A DNA stretch of 64,000 nucleotides from Opitutia bacterium (GTDB lineage: Bacteria > Verrucomicrobiota > Verrucomicrobiia > Opitutales > Opitutaceae), in assembly GCA_947449835.1 (NCBI GenBank), contig CANFSZ010000003.1, positions 40,359 through 104,358 on the forward strand, in the 5' to 3' direction. The position numbers and the translations under genes were made by a program. The notes beneath the pieces are model-generated. The model saw only the letters and a program-made list of their open reading frames with translations, searched no databases and was not told the DNA's origin. Below are positions 34,853 to 43,668 of this stretch, piece by piece. Within the stretch, counting starts at the first letter, position 1; the number at the start of each line of letters is the position of its first letter.

Positions 34853-35706
34853 TATTTTTTCGGCGCGGGCCGCGCGGGTAAAATCGTGAGGCTCAAGTCG
34901 GCGGCGGGCGCGGAGTGGGTGAGCGCGCCGATGCTGATTACGTCCACACCCGGCAACGCGTAGTCGCGGAGCGTCTCGAAGCGCACGCCACCAGAAACTT
35001 CGACGAGCGCCGCGCCGGCAATGAGCGCGACCGCGCGACGCACGAGGTCGGGTGACATGTTATCGAGCAAAATAACTTCGGCGCCGGCGCGGATGGCTGC
35101 TTTCACCTCGGCGAGCGTGGTGGCTTCGACTTCGATTTTGGCCAGATGGGGCGCGGCGGCGCGGGCGAGTTGCACGGCGTGGGTGAGCGAGCCGGCGGCG
35201 GCGATGTGGTTGTCTTTGATGAGGACGTGTTCGCCGAGCGAGGAACGGTGGTTAACGCAACCGCCGCAGCGGACGGCGTATTTTTCGAGGGCGCGCCAGC
35301 CGGGGGTGGTTTTGCGCGTGTCGACGACGCGGGTCGTTGTGGCGGCGAGGGCGTCGGCGTAGCGGCGGGCGAGGGTGGCGATGCCGGAGAGGCGTTGGAT
35401 AAAGTTGAGCGCGGTGCGCTCAGCGGTGAGCAGAGCGGCGGTCGGGCCGGCGACGCTGAGGACGCGGGCGCCGTTTTTGACGCGGGCGCCGTCGGTGGCG
35501 GTGAGTTTCACTTTAAGCGCAGGGTCGACGCGGGTGAACACGGCGGCGGCGATCGTGAGGCCGCAGAGCGTGAGGTCTTGGCGAGTTTCGATGAACGCGC
35601 GGGAGTGATGCGTCGCCGGAAAAATGGCCCGGCTGGTGACGTCGCCGAGGCCGGCGTCTTCGTCGAGGGCCAGGTCGATCAAGTGAGCGGTGCGGGGAGT
35701 GAGCAT
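34852..35706 (-). CDS. nadC: Nicotinate-nucleotide pyrophosphorylase (quinolinate phosphoribosyltransferase)
   Basis: NadC converts quinolinate and PRPP to nicotinate mononucleotide with release of CO2. The 284-residue product starts at ATG 35706 (MLTPRTAHLIDLALDEDAG), the normal family opening; the frame extends further upstream without similarity. Landmarks are LDEDAGLGDVTSRAI, NFIQRLSGIATL, DTRKTTPGWRALEKYAVRCGGCVNHR (PRPP/quinolinate site), LIKDNHI, and IEVEATTLAEV, plus SGGVRFETLRDYA near the C-terminus. It follows nadA by 16 bp and overlaps nadB by one base. Confidence 0.95.
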   Translation of the reverse strand: MLTPRTAHLIDLALDEDAGLGDVTSRAIFPATHHSRAFIETRQDLTLCGLTIAAAVFTRVDPALKVKLTATDGARVKNGARVLSVAGPTAALLTAERTALNFIQRLSGIATLARRYADALAATTTRVVDTRKTTPGWRALEKYAVRCGGCVNHRSSLGEHVLIKDNHIAAAGSLTHAVQLARAAAPHLAKIEVEATTLAEVKAAIRAGAEVILLDNMSPDLVRRAVALIAGAALVEVSGGVRFETLRDYALPGVDVISIGALTHSAPAADLSLTILPARPAPKK

Positions 35707-35722
35707 GGAAAAGGGTGGCGGG

Positions 35723-36784
35723 TTATTCGCTGGGCGTGAGCGCAAACATCCTCTCGATGCAGGTGGCGGCGCGGCGGCGGAGGTTTTCCTCGAGCGTGAC
35801 AATCTGATCGGGCCGCGGGGCGCGGAGAGCGTCGCGGATTTTTTCGAGGGAATTTAACTTCATGTAAGGACAAAGCCGGCAGCCGCCGATGAAGTGTTTT
35901 TCAGGGGCTTCGACTTCGAGCCGGCCGACGAGTCCGCACTCGGTGAGCATGAGAAAATACGGCGCGGGCGTCGTTTTGACGTATTTCATCATCGCGCCGG
36001 TACTGCCGACGAAATCGGCGACCGCGGCGACGTCGGCGGTGCATTCGGGGTGGGCGACGACTTTGAGGCCGGGGAATTGGGCGCGGGCGGCGGCGACTTG
36101 GGCGGTGGTAAACTGGTCGTGAACCATGCACGTGCCATCGGAGGAGATGATTTCTTTGGCGATGCCGCGCCGCTGGAGTTCGTCGCGGAGGTTGTCGGCC
36201 ATGAGGCGGTCGGGGACGAATAAGATACGTTGGGCCGGGAGGTTGGCCACGATGGCGTAGACGTTGCCGGAAGTGACGCAGACGTCGCTCTCGGCTTTCA
36301 CCTCGGCGGTGCTGTTGATGTAGCAGACGACGGTGGCGTCGGGGTAGAGCGCCTTGAGTTTGCGCACGCCGGCCCCGTCGATGGAATCGGCGAGGGAACA
36401 ACCTGAGGCGCGGTCGGGCACGATGACGGTGGCGTCGGGCGAAAGAATTTTGGCCGTTTCCGCCATGAACACGACGCCGGCGAAGAGGATGATCTTAGCG
36501 TGGGCTTCGCGGGCTTTGAGGCTGAGGAAGTACGAGTCACCCTTGAAATCACCGACGCCGTAGACGATCTCGGGCTCGACGTAAGAATGGGTGAGGAGGA
36601 CGGCGTCTTTTTCTTTTTTGAGGTGGTTAATCTCGAGGGTGATCGGGGCGATTTCGCGGCAAGTTTGGTGGTTCCATTTTTTACCGCGCGGGTCGCATTC
36701 GACGTGGAGCAGGGCTTTGAGCAAGCGCTCGGCTTCGCGATCGAGTTCGGCGTCGGTGGGGGTGGTGAACGAGAGACCAGACAT
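35723..36784 (-). CDS. nadA: Quinolinate synthase A
   Basis: NadA condenses iminoaspartate with dihydroxyacetone phosphate to quinolinate using a [4Fe-4S] cluster. The 353-residue product has the three expected cluster cysteines in ASGCSLADS, LTECGLVGR and GGCRLCPYMKLNSLE, and the repeated-fold motifs HSYVEPEIVYGVGDFKGDSY and VVAHPECTADV. It is the first gene of the nadA-nadC-nadB operon. It is divergent from the PAS-AraC regulator with a 104 bp gap. I found no NAD- or niacin-sensing riboswitch in that gap. Confidence 0.95.
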   Translation of the reverse strand: MSGLSFTTPTDAELDREAERLLKALLHVECDPRGKKWNHQTCREIAPITLEINHLKKEKDAVLLTHSYVEPEIVYGVGDFKGDSYFLSLKAREAHAKIILFAGVVFMAETAKILSPDATVIVPDRASGCSLADSIDGAGVRKLKALYPDATVVCYINSTAEVKAESDVCVTSGNVYAIVANLPAQRILFVPDRLMADNLRDELQRRGIAKEIISSDGTCMVHDQFTTAQVAAARAQFPGLKVVAHPECTADVAAVADFVGSTGAMMKYVKTTPAPYFLMLTECGLVGRLEVEAPEKHFIGGCRLCPYMKLNSLEKIRDALRAPRPDQIVTLEENLRRRAATCIERMFALTPSE

Positions 36785-36888
36785 GCGCTCACCAAAGGCG
36801 TATCACGGTCGGCGTCAAAAGCGGATCGTGTTACAAAGTGCTATTCCAGCGCTTGCGCCGGGTAAAATTCATGGTGTTTTAGCGGGGT

Positions 36889-37641
36889 ATGAAACGCGTC
36901 CTCGCCGATTCCACGCTCCGCAACGGTTTGTTGCGGATCGGAGCGGCGGCGCCGGAGGTGATCGAGTTGTTTGATTACCTCGAGGATTTGCCACTGTGGA
37001 TGAAAGACGTCGCGGGGACTTACCAGTGGGTGAGCGTTTCGTTTATCCTCAATTTCGGGCTGAAAACCCGCGAAGAAGTCATTGGACACAGCGATTACGA
37101 TCTTTGCGGCGAGGCGCTCGCCCACCAATACCGCATCGACGACGAACGCGTGTTGCGCGGCGAGCGGATCCTTTCGCGCGTCGAGCTCGTGGGGCGTTTT
37201 GACCACACCGCGCGTTGGTGCGTGACCTCGAAAATTCCCCTGCACGACGCCCGCGGCAACGTCGTCGGGACGGCAGGTGTCACGCGTCCGCTCCCCGCGC
37301 AAGGCAAGGGCACGCCCGCGGATTCACCGTTGAGCGAGGCGATCCGCTTCGTGAGCCAACATTTCGCGGAGCCTATTACTAACCAAGAGCTCGCGAAAGC
37401 CTGCGGCCTCTCGGTGCGCGCCTTTGAGCGCCAGTTTCGCGCCACGTATCAAAGTTCGCCGCACGACTACGTGCGCCAGATGCGTGTGCGTATGAGCTGC
37501 AGCGCGTTGGTATTTTCCAAAAAATCGCTCGCCGACGTCGCCAGCGCCTTCGGTTTTGCCGACCAGAGTCATTTTGCGAAGGAGTTTCGCCGCATCATGG
37601 GCGACACGCCCCGCGAATACCGCGCGCGTTACCAGCGTTGA
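36889..37641 (+). CDS. AraC-family transcriptional regulator with N-terminal PAS domain
   Basis: This 250-residue regulator has an N-terminal PAS-like sensor at about residues 20-125 (LEDLPLWMKDVAGTYQWVSVSF, the PAS core RIDDERVLRGE, then KIPLHDARGNVVGTAGV). A linker is followed by a C-terminal double helix-turn-helix AraC domain at about 150-250 (ELAKACGLSVRAFERQFRATY, ADVASAFGFADQSHFAKEFRRIMGDTPREYR). It begins the cluster of co-directional sugar-processing genes (168 bp to the next start) and is the only regulator near it, so it is the best candidate for its control. PAS rather than a sugar-binding cupin domain suggests that the signal is a small molecule or redox cue. Confidence 0.88.
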   Translation: MKRVLADSTLRNGLLRIGAAAPEVIELFDYLEDLPLWMKDVAGTYQWVSVSFILNFGLKTREEVIGHSDYDLCGEALAHQYRIDDERVLRGERILSRVELVGRFDHTARWCVTSKIPLHDARGNVVGTAGVTRPLPAQGKGTPADSPLSEAIRFVSQHFAEPITNQELAKACGLSVRAFERQFRATYQSSPHDYVRQMRVRMSCSALVFSKKSLADVASAFGFADQSHFAKEFRRIMGDTPREYRARYQR

Positions 37642-37689
37642 GCGGTTAGGGGGTGGGTGGTTTTGGCCCGAGTGGTGGGGTGAGGCGAG

Positions 37690-37715
37690 GTGACGTGACG
37701 TTTTTACACAAAAAC
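37690..37715. promoter_or_regulatory. Candidate operator upstream of the sugar-oxidation cluster
   Basis: The gap between the regulator and the FG-GAP gene contains a tandem GTGACGTGACG at 37690-37700, running into an inverted repeat GTTTTT ACAC AAAAAC at 37700-37715. The position between an AraC-type regulator and its likely target operon makes it the obvious place for an activator site. The evidence is only positional. Confidence 0.3.
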
Positions 37716-37809
37716 TTGTCGCAGCCTTTCTATTCGTTTGTTCGTCTGATGAGTAAGGTCATCGTGCCGCATTCCCCTTTTGGTCCGATTCCCCGTGCCC
37801 CCAACCCCC

Positions 37810-39024
37810 ATGACCCTGCATTTGTCCCCTCGCTTTCTCTTGGCTGTTGCTGTTGGGGGCTTGGCTGTCTCCGCGGCGGTGGCCGAAACGATTTCCTTTA
37901 AACGCCAAGTTCTCGACCAGCGTTTTTACGCGGAGAGCATCGCGGCCGCTGATTTTAACCACGATGGTAAACCTGACCTCGTCGCCGGCCCGTTTTGGTT
38001 TGAAGGCCCCGCTTTCACCAAGCGCACCGAAATCGCCGCCCCGCACGCGTTCGACAAAGAAAGTTATTCCAACGCCTTCATCGCCGACGCCGCCGATATC
38101 GACGGTGACGGCTTACCCGACGCGATCCAGATCGGCTGGCCTGGTCGCCCCGCGCATTGGCTCAAAAATCCCGGCGCCGCCGGCGGCGATTGGCCGCGGT
38201 ATTTGATTTATCCGTTCATCGGCACCGAGTCGCCGCATTTTGTAAAACTCATCGCCGGCCAACCCGAAGCGTTGATTTTCGCGAGTGGCAAAAAACTCGG
38301 CTACGCCACGCGCAATCCCGCGAACCCCGCGGTGCCGTGGACGTTTCACGCGATTTCCCCCGAGGGCGAATGGCAACGTTACACGCACGGAATCGGTGCG
38401 GGCGACATCAACGGCGATGGCCGCGCCGATTTGCTTTCTTACAACGGCTGGTGGGAACAACCCGCCTCGCTCGCCGGTGATCCCGTGTGGAAATTCCACG
38501 CCACCGATTTCGGCCGCGGCGGCGCGCAGATGTATGTTTACGACGTCAATGGTGACGGCCGCGCCGACGTCATCACGAGCATCGAAGCCCACAAATACGG
38601 CGTGAGCTGGTTCGAGCAACTCGCCCCCGCCGCTGGCGCCACCGAGCCCACGTGGCGCGAACACGCCATCCTTAGCCGCGACCCCGCCGAAAAACTGGGA
38701 GGCGTTCAATTTTCCCAGCCGCATGCCACCGTCCTCGCCGACATCGACGGCGACGGGCTCCTCGATGTTGTTACCGGCAAACGCTATTGGGCGCACGGCC
38801 CGAAAGGCGACCCCGAGCCCAACGCCGCCGCCGTCATTTATTGGTTCAAGCTCACGCGCGACCCGGTCACCCAAGCGGTCACCTACACGCCACACCTCAT
38901 CGACAACGATTCCGGCGTGGGCACGCAGTTCATCGTCACCGATCTGAACAACGACGGTCGCCCTGATGTCGCCGTTGCCAACAAACGCGGCGTCTTCGCC
39001 TTCATCCAGCAACGCACGCCGTAA
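37810..39024 (+). CDS. Secreted FG-GAP/VCBS-repeat protein
   Basis: This 404-residue exported beta-propeller protein starts at ATG 37810, with a signal peptide (LSPRFLLAVAVGGLAVSAAVAET). Six Ca-binding-like repeats of the D-x-D-x-D-G-x-x-D type are visible: DFNHDGKPDLV, DIDGDGLPDAI, DINGDGRADLL, DVNGDGRADVI, DIDGDGLLDVV and DLNNDGRPDVA. Such proteins are common in PVC bacteria next to sugar-processing enzymes, but no catalytic activity is known for this group. It is the first structural gene after the PAS-AraC regulator and ends 87 bp before the cupin gene. Confidence 0.85.
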   Translation: MTLHLSPRFLLAVAVGGLAVSAAVAETISFKRQVLDQRFYAESIAAADFNHDGKPDLVAGPFWFEGPAFTKRTEIAAPHAFDKESYSNAFIADAADIDGDGLPDAIQIGWPGRPAHWLKNPGAAGGDWPRYLIYPFIGTESPHFVKLIAGQPEALIFASGKKLGYATRNPANPAVPWTFHAISPEGEWQRYTHGIGAGDINGDGRADLLSYNGWWEQPASLAGDPVWKFHATDFGRGGAQMYVYDVNGDGRADVITSIEAHKYGVSWFEQLAPAAGATEPTWREHAILSRDPAEKLGGVQFSQPHATVLADIDGDGLLDVVTGKRYWAHGPKGDPEPNAAAVIYWFKLTRDPVTQAVTYTPHLIDNDSGVGTQFIVTDLNNDGRPDVAVANKRGVFAFIQQRTP

Positions 39025-39111
39025 TTCTTAAATCTCAGCGGTGGCCATCAGCCCCTACCGCCGCCGCTTTTCCCCGCGTAAATTTTTCTCCTTTATAAAC
39101 ACTTTTCTCCC

Positions 39112-40383
39112 ATGTCTATCCCCTCCGTCCTCGATCTGAAGATCGTTAAAAAATCCACGCAAAGCCTCGTCGAGGCCGAGCTTTCCCGCACCGGCGGTTT
39201 GTTGCGCCTCGCGCCCGCTTGGGTCCCGCGCTCGTTCCTCCAGCCCGGTCTGCGCATCAAGCTGCATCCGGATGACACTTACGCCTACGGTTTGAACCGC
39301 GGCGGCATCGACGAACGTTGGTTCGCATCTACCACCGTCACCGCCAACGAAGGCCGCGCCGCCGACGAAGGCTTGAGCTACGTCGTGATTGGCAATCGCC
39401 GCCTCACGCTCGCGCAGGCCGTCGAAGACACCGGCGCCACACTTGTCGGCAAAGCCATCTGGAAAAAATACGGCAAGTGGCCCGTCTACTCGAAGTTTTT
39501 CGATAACATGGGTCCGATCCCGCACCACATGCATCAAAGCGCCGCGCAGGCGAAGCTCGTCGGCCAAGAAGGCAAACCCGAGTCCTACTATTTCCCGCCG
39601 CAGCACAACAACGTCGGCAACAACTTCCCTTACACGTTCATGGGCCTCGAGCCTGGTACGACCAAGGCGCAGGTGCGTGATTGCATCGCCAAATGGAACA
39701 AGGGCGACAACGGCATCCTAGATCTTTCTAAAGCTTATCGCCTCAAACCCGGCACCGGCTGGCTCATCGATCCCTGTATCCTCCACGCGCCCGGCTCACT
39801 CTGCACTTACGAGCCGCAATGGGGCAGCGACGTTTTCGGCATGTATCAAAATCTCGTCGAGGGCCGCGAAGTGCCGTGGTCGCTCCTCGTGAAAGATATG
39901 CCCAAATCGAAACACCAAGACATCGACTTCATCGTCGACCAGCTCGATTGGGACAAGAACGTCGACCCGAACTTCAAGGACAACCATTATCTCGAGCCCG
40001 TCCCCGTCGCCGACACCCGCAGCGAGGGCTACGTCGATCGCTGGATCGTCTACGGCAAGGTCGACGGCGCACAATGCTTCACCGCTAAGGAAATCACCAT
40101 CGATCCCGGCACCAAGTGCACCGTCAAGGACACCGGCGCCTACGGCCTCATCTGCGTCCAAGGCTCCGGCAAGATTAACGGCGAGCCGCTCGTCAGCCCG
40201 AAGCTCATCCGCTTCCACGAGCTCACCGAAGACGAGTATTTCTGCACCGAAGACGGCGCCAAAGCCGGCGTCACGTTTGAAAACACCAGCAGCACCGAGC
40301 CACTCGTCTGCTTGCGCTACTTCGGCCCCGAAGTGAATCCCGACGCCCCGAAAATGGGCGCTTACCGCAAAAACAAATTCTAA
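39112..40383 (+). CDS. Cupin-fold protein related to type I phosphomannose isomerase
   Basis: This 423-residue protein has two beta-barrel cupin regions. The metal-site-like segment IPHHMHQS near residue 137 matches the histidine-rich motif of cupin isomerases; a second set of candidate ligands lies in LIDPCILHAPGSLCTYEPQWG around 223-243. No signal peptide is seen. Type I mannose-6-phosphate isomerase is the closest named family I can suggest, but several of its other motifs are missing. The neighbours suggest a sugar or keto-sugar isomerase or epimerase. It lies 72 bp before the first TIM-barrel isomerase gene. Confidence 0.6.
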   Translation: MSIPSVLDLKIVKKSTQSLVEAELSRTGGLLRLAPAWVPRSFLQPGLRIKLHPDDTYAYGLNRGGIDERWFASTTVTANEGRAADEGLSYVVIGNRRLTLAQAVEDTGATLVGKAIWKKYGKWPVYSKFFDNMGPIPHHMHQSAAQAKLVGQEGKPESYYFPPQHNNVGNNFPYTFMGLEPGTTKAQVRDCIAKWNKGDNGILDLSKAYRLKPGTGWLIDPCILHAPGSLCTYEPQWGSDVFGMYQNLVEGREVPWSLLVKDMPKSKHQDIDFIVDQLDWDKNVDPNFKDNHYLEPVPVADTRSEGYVDRWIVYGKVDGAQCFTAKEITIDPGTKCTVKDTGAYGLICVQGSGKINGEPLVSPKLIRFHELTEDEYFCTEDGAKAGVTFENTSSTEPLVCLRYFGPEVNPDAPKMGAYRKNKF

Positions 40384-40455
40384 CTAAAAACCGTCGTCTC
40401 CCCAGTCCGTTTTTTCCTTCCACCCCCACATTCATCGCTAAATCACCTCCTCCCC

Positions 40456-41493
40456 ATGGCTGAAAATAACTTCCCCAAACTTCACAACGCCGCCTGGCCC
40501 GGTCTTGTCGGCAAAGGTAGCCCCGGCGCCGAGCCGTTCATCGATCTCGACACGATGCTCGACATGACCGCCAAGGCCGAAGTCGGCGGCGTCAAGTTCG
40601 ACGGCATCGACCTGTTCCTCTACAATCCGCACACCGACATCGACATCTCCGACGACGGCATCAAAGCCCTCGCCGCCAAGATCAAGTCCAAGGGCCTCGT
40701 CGTCGGCTCCGTCGTCGCTCCCGTGTGGTTCGATGCCGCCGCTGGCGGTGACGCCACCGCGCGCGCCAACTGGGTAAACCACGTCCGCAAAGCCGTCCGC
40801 ATCGCCAAAAAACTCCGCGACCTCGGCGTGCGCCCCTACGGCGTCGTCCGCATCGACAGCGCCACTAGCGTCAAAACCTGGGACGCCGACCCCAAGGGCG
40901 TTACCAAGCTCATCGCCCAGTCCTTCCGCGAAGCCGGCAAGATCGCCAAAGACGCCGGTGAACGCCTCGCGGCCGAAGGCGAAATCTGCTGGGGCGGCAT
41001 GCACAGCTGGAAGAACATGGTGAACCTCCTCGAGGCCGTGAACATGCCCAAAGTCGTCGGCTTCCAAGCCGACATGTCGCACACGCTCCTCTACACACTC
41101 GGCGAAAACGCCGAAGCCCACCGCATCGTCCCCAAGAATTACCATTGGGAACCCGCCGAGTTTCACAAAGCCATGGTCAAGCTCACCGCCGCGCTCCGCC
41201 CGTGGACGATCGATTTCCACGTCGCGCAGAACGACGGCACCGTCTTCGGCTCCGGCTCGCACGAAAAGACCGGCCGCCACTGCCTCGCCACCGACCCGAA
41301 GGGCAAACTCAACATCCCGCGCGACTCCGGCTACTGGCTCCGCGACGGCAAGGGCAAGGTCACCAAGAAAATCAAACACATCTGCTGGGACGGTTGCATG
41401 TTCCCCAACGAGGTCATGATGAAACAGCAGACCTGGAACGACATTCTCGCCGCCATGATCGAGGTCCGCAAAAACCACGGTTGGGTCGGCTGA
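40456..41493 (+). CDS. Sugar phosphate isomerase/epimerase family TIM-barrel protein
   Basis: This 345-residue protein resembles the xylose-isomerase-like TIM-barrel superfamily (AP endonuclease 2 fold), whose members include sugar isomerases, epimerases and some lyases. Candidate divalent-metal ligands are Glu in [13 protein letters not shown], Asp and His in [11 protein letters not shown], and His/Asp in [21 protein letters not shown]. It has no signal peptide and is probably cytoplasmic. It precedes a Gfo/Idh/MocA gene by 46 bp and lies in the regulator-to-fusion operon. Its substrate is not determinable; keto-sugar isomerases of this fold often pair with Gfo/Idh/MocA dehydrogenases. Confidence 0.75.
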   Translation: MAENNFPKLHNAAWPGLVGKGSPGAEPFIDLDTMLDMTAKAEVGGVKFDGIDLFLYNPHTDIDISDDGIKALAAKIKSKGLVVGSVVAPVWFDAAAGGDATARANWVNHVRKAVRIAKKLRDLGVRPYGVVRIDSATSVKTWDADPKGVTKLIAQSFREAGKIAKDAGERLAAEGEICWGGMHSWKNMVNLLEAVNMPKVVGFQADMSHTLLYTLGENAEAHRIVPKNYHWEPAEFHKAMVKLTAALRPWTIDFHVAQNDGTVFGSGSHEKTGRHCLATDPKGKLNIPRDSGYWLRDGKGKVTKKIKHICWDGCMFPNEVMMKQQTWNDILAAMIEVRKNHGWVG

Positions 41494-41539
41494 GTTGCGC
41501 CCGGTTTTATTTTTTAACCTTCAAACGTTCTCAAATCCC

Positions 41540-42685
41540 ATGGCCAAAAAACAACTCCGCGTCGGTCTCATCGGCTACAGCTTCATGGGCCGCGCTCACA
41601 GCAACGCCTTCCACCAAGTTAACCACTTTTTCCCGTCCACCTACGAAGTCATCCCGCAGGCCGTCTGCGGGCGCGACGAAGCCAAGGTCAAAGAATTCGC
41701 CGCCAAGTGGGGCTATAAATCCGTCGAGACGGATTGGAAAAAACTCATCGCGCGCGACGACATCGACGTCGTCGACATCGCCACGCCCAACAACCTCCAC
41801 GCCGAGCAAGTCATCGCCGCCGCTAAAGCCGGCAAGATGATCCTCTGCGAAAAACCCCTTGGCCGTAACGGCAAAGAAGCCGAAAAAATGCTCAAGGCGG
41901 TCGAGAAGGCCGGTGTCGCCAACATGGTGTGGTATAACTACCGCCGTTGCCCCGCCGTCGTCCTCGCCAAGCAGTTCATCGACGCTGGCAAACTCGGCCG
42001 CGTGTTCCACTACCGCGCCAACTTCCTCCAAGATTGGACGATCAATCCCGAGCTCCCGCAGGGTGGCACCGGCCTCTGGCGCCTCGACGTCAACGTCGCC
42101 GGTTCCGGCGTCACGGGTGATCTGCTCGCGCACTGCATCGACACCGCGCTCTGGCTCAACGGCGGCATCAAAGACGTCAGCGCCATGACCGAGACCTTCG
42201 TCAAAGAGCGCAAACACAGCCTCACTGGCAAAGTTCAAAAAGTCGGCATCGACGATGCGTGTCTTTTCCACTGTCACTTCAACAACGGCTCGCTCGGCCT
42301 TTTCGAATCCACGCGTTACGCGCGCGGCCACAAAGCCCTCTACACGTTCGAAGTGAACGGCGAAAATATGTCGCTCAAGTGGGACTTGCACGACCTGCAT
42401 CGTCTCCAAGTTTTCGATTACACCGACGAAGGCCCCGAGCGCGGCTGGAAGAGCATTCACGTCTCCGACGGCGATCATCCTTATTGCGGCAACTGGTGGG
42501 TCCCCGGCCTCCAACTCGGCTACGAACACAGCTTCGTGCACGCGATGGTGGAGTTCATCCGCGGCCTCGAAAGCGGCAAGGGCTGCACGCCCAACTTCAA
42601 GGACGGTCTCGCCACGGATTACGTCACCGACGCCGTGCTCAAGTCCGCCGCCACCGGCCGTTGGGCCAAGGTAAAACAAGTCTAA
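41540..42685 (+). CDS. Gfo/Idh/MocA family oxidoreductase (cytoplasmic)
   Basis: This 381-residue NAD(P)-dependent dehydrogenase begins at ATG 41540 ([24 protein letters not shown]), with no signal peptide. The nucleotide-binding G-x-G-x-x-G region is GLIGYSFMG. The conserved EKP motif is in [17 protein letters not shown], and the candidate catalytic D-x-x-x-H is in [21 protein letters not shown]. Members often oxidise sugars or inositols at a ring carbon. It lies between the TIM-barrel gene and an intra-cluster terminator at 42699-42730, so it may be the last gene of the first transcription unit. Confidence 0.9.
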   Translation: MAKKQLRVGLIGYSFMGRAHSNAFHQVNHFFPSTYEVIPQAVCGRDEAKVKEFAAKWGYKSVETDWKKLIARDDIDVVDIATPNNLHAEQVIAAAKAGKMILCEKPLGRNGKEAEKMLKAVEKAGVANMVWYNYRRCPAVVLAKQFIDAGKLGRVFHYRANFLQDWTINPELPQGGTGLWRLDVNVAGSGVTGDLLAHCIDTALWLNGGIKDVSAMTETFVKERKHSLTGKVQKVGIDDACLFHCHFNNGSLGLFESTRYARGHKALYTFEVNGENMSLKWDLHDLHRLQVFDYTDEGPERGWKSIHVSDGDHPYCGNWWVPGLQLGYEHSFVHAMVEFIRGLESGKGCTPNFKDGLATDYVTDAVLKSAATGRWAKVKQV

Positions 42686-42698
42686 TCAATCGCAGGGT

Positions 42699-42730
42699 GG
42701 GGCGGGTCCATGGGCCCGCCCCCTCTTTTT
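42699..42730 (+). terminator. Rho-independent terminator inside the sugar-oxidation cluster
   Basis: GGGGCGGG at 42699-42706 pairs with CCCGCCCC at 42715-42722, with a short loop that can close further by a wobble pair. It is followed by a CTCTTTTT tract. It separates the Gfo/Idh/MocA gene from the second TIM-barrel gene and so divides the cluster into two probable transcripts. Confidence 0.75.
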
Positions 42731-42793
42731 AGCCTCACGAATTCCCCTCGGCGCCCCGGTTTTTGCGCCCCATTTTTCCCCCGTTTTTCTCCC

Positions 42794-43654
42794 ATGCCTA
42801 AACTCGGTTTCAACCTCCTCGCCTGGACCGCGTCGATCTCCGACGATTTTTTTCCACATATCGAGCGCCTCAAAAAAATCGGCTACGACGGCATCGAGAT
42901 TTGCAACGGCGCCCAAGACCCCGCCGCTTACAAGCGGCTTAAAAAACTGCTCGGCGACCTCAATCTCGGCGTCACGTGCGTCACCATCGTCGGCGCCGAC
43001 GCCAATCCCGTCAGCCCCGATGCCGCCATCCGCGCTAAAGGCCTCGACGCCATCAAGTGGAACATCGATCGCACCGTGGATTGCGGCGCGAAATTACTCT
43101 GCGGCCCGTTTCATTCGGCCTTCGCGACGTTCACGCGCGCCGACATCAACCCCGACGAATACAAACGCAGCGCCGAGATTCTCCGCGCCGCCGGTGACTA
43201 CGCCAAACAAGCCGGCGTCATCCTCTGCCCCGAAGCGCTCAACCGTTTCGAGTGTTACCTCTGCAACACCATGGCGCAGCTCCGCATGCTCATCGAGCTC
43301 ACCGATCACCCCAACGTGCGCGCCATGTACGACACGCACCACGCAAACACCGAGGAAAAAACCTTCGCCGGCGCCATCCGCACCATCGCCCCCGTCCTCG
43401 CACACGTGCACCTTAGCGAAAACGACCGCGGCACGCCCGGCTCCGGCCACATCAACTTCCGCGAAAACCTCACCACGCTCCGCGAAGTCGGCTACGACGG
43501 CTGGATGACGATCGAGGCCTTCAGTCGCTCCGACCCCGCCTTCGCCAACGCCATCAATGTCTGGCGCGAGTTTTCTCCCGCCTGGGATATCGCCGAATCC
43601 GGCTACACCTTTCTCCGGCGCGAAATCGCCGCCGCCGGTTACCCCATCGCTTAA
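42794..43654 (+). CDS. Sugar phosphate isomerase/epimerase, second TIM-barrel copy
   Basis: This 286-residue xylose-isomerase-like TIM-barrel protein starts at ATG 42794 (MPKLGFNLLAWTASI). Four candidate metal ligands are visible in order: Glu in ILCPEALNRFECYL, Asp/His in MYDTHHANTEE, His in VHLSENDRG, and Glu in MTIEAFSRS. This set and spacing match the tagatose/psicose 3-epimerase and hydroxypyruvate-isomerase-like subgroup. It is the first gene after the terminator and is 14 bp from the large fusion gene, so co-transcription is likely. Confidence 0.85.
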   Translation: MPKLGFNLLAWTASISDDFFPHIERLKKIGYDGIEICNGAQDPAAYKRLKKLLGDLNLGVTCVTIVGADANPVSPDAAIRAKGLDAIKWNIDRTVDCGAKLLCGPFHSAFATFTRADINPDEYKRSAEILRAAGDYAKQAGVILCPEALNRFECYLCNTMAQLRMLIELTDHPNVRAMYDTHHANTEEKTFAGAIRTIAPVLAHVHLSENDRGTPGSGHINFRENLTTLREVGYDGWMTIEAFSRSDPAFANAINVWREFSPAWDIAESGYTFLRREIAAAGYPIA

Positions 43655-43668
43655 ATTTTTACCCTTTT

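Noticed and set aside
36785..36888. NAD-sensing riboswitch or repressor site before nadA
   Set aside because: No conserved secondary structure or recognisable operator was seen in the 104-bp divergent gap.
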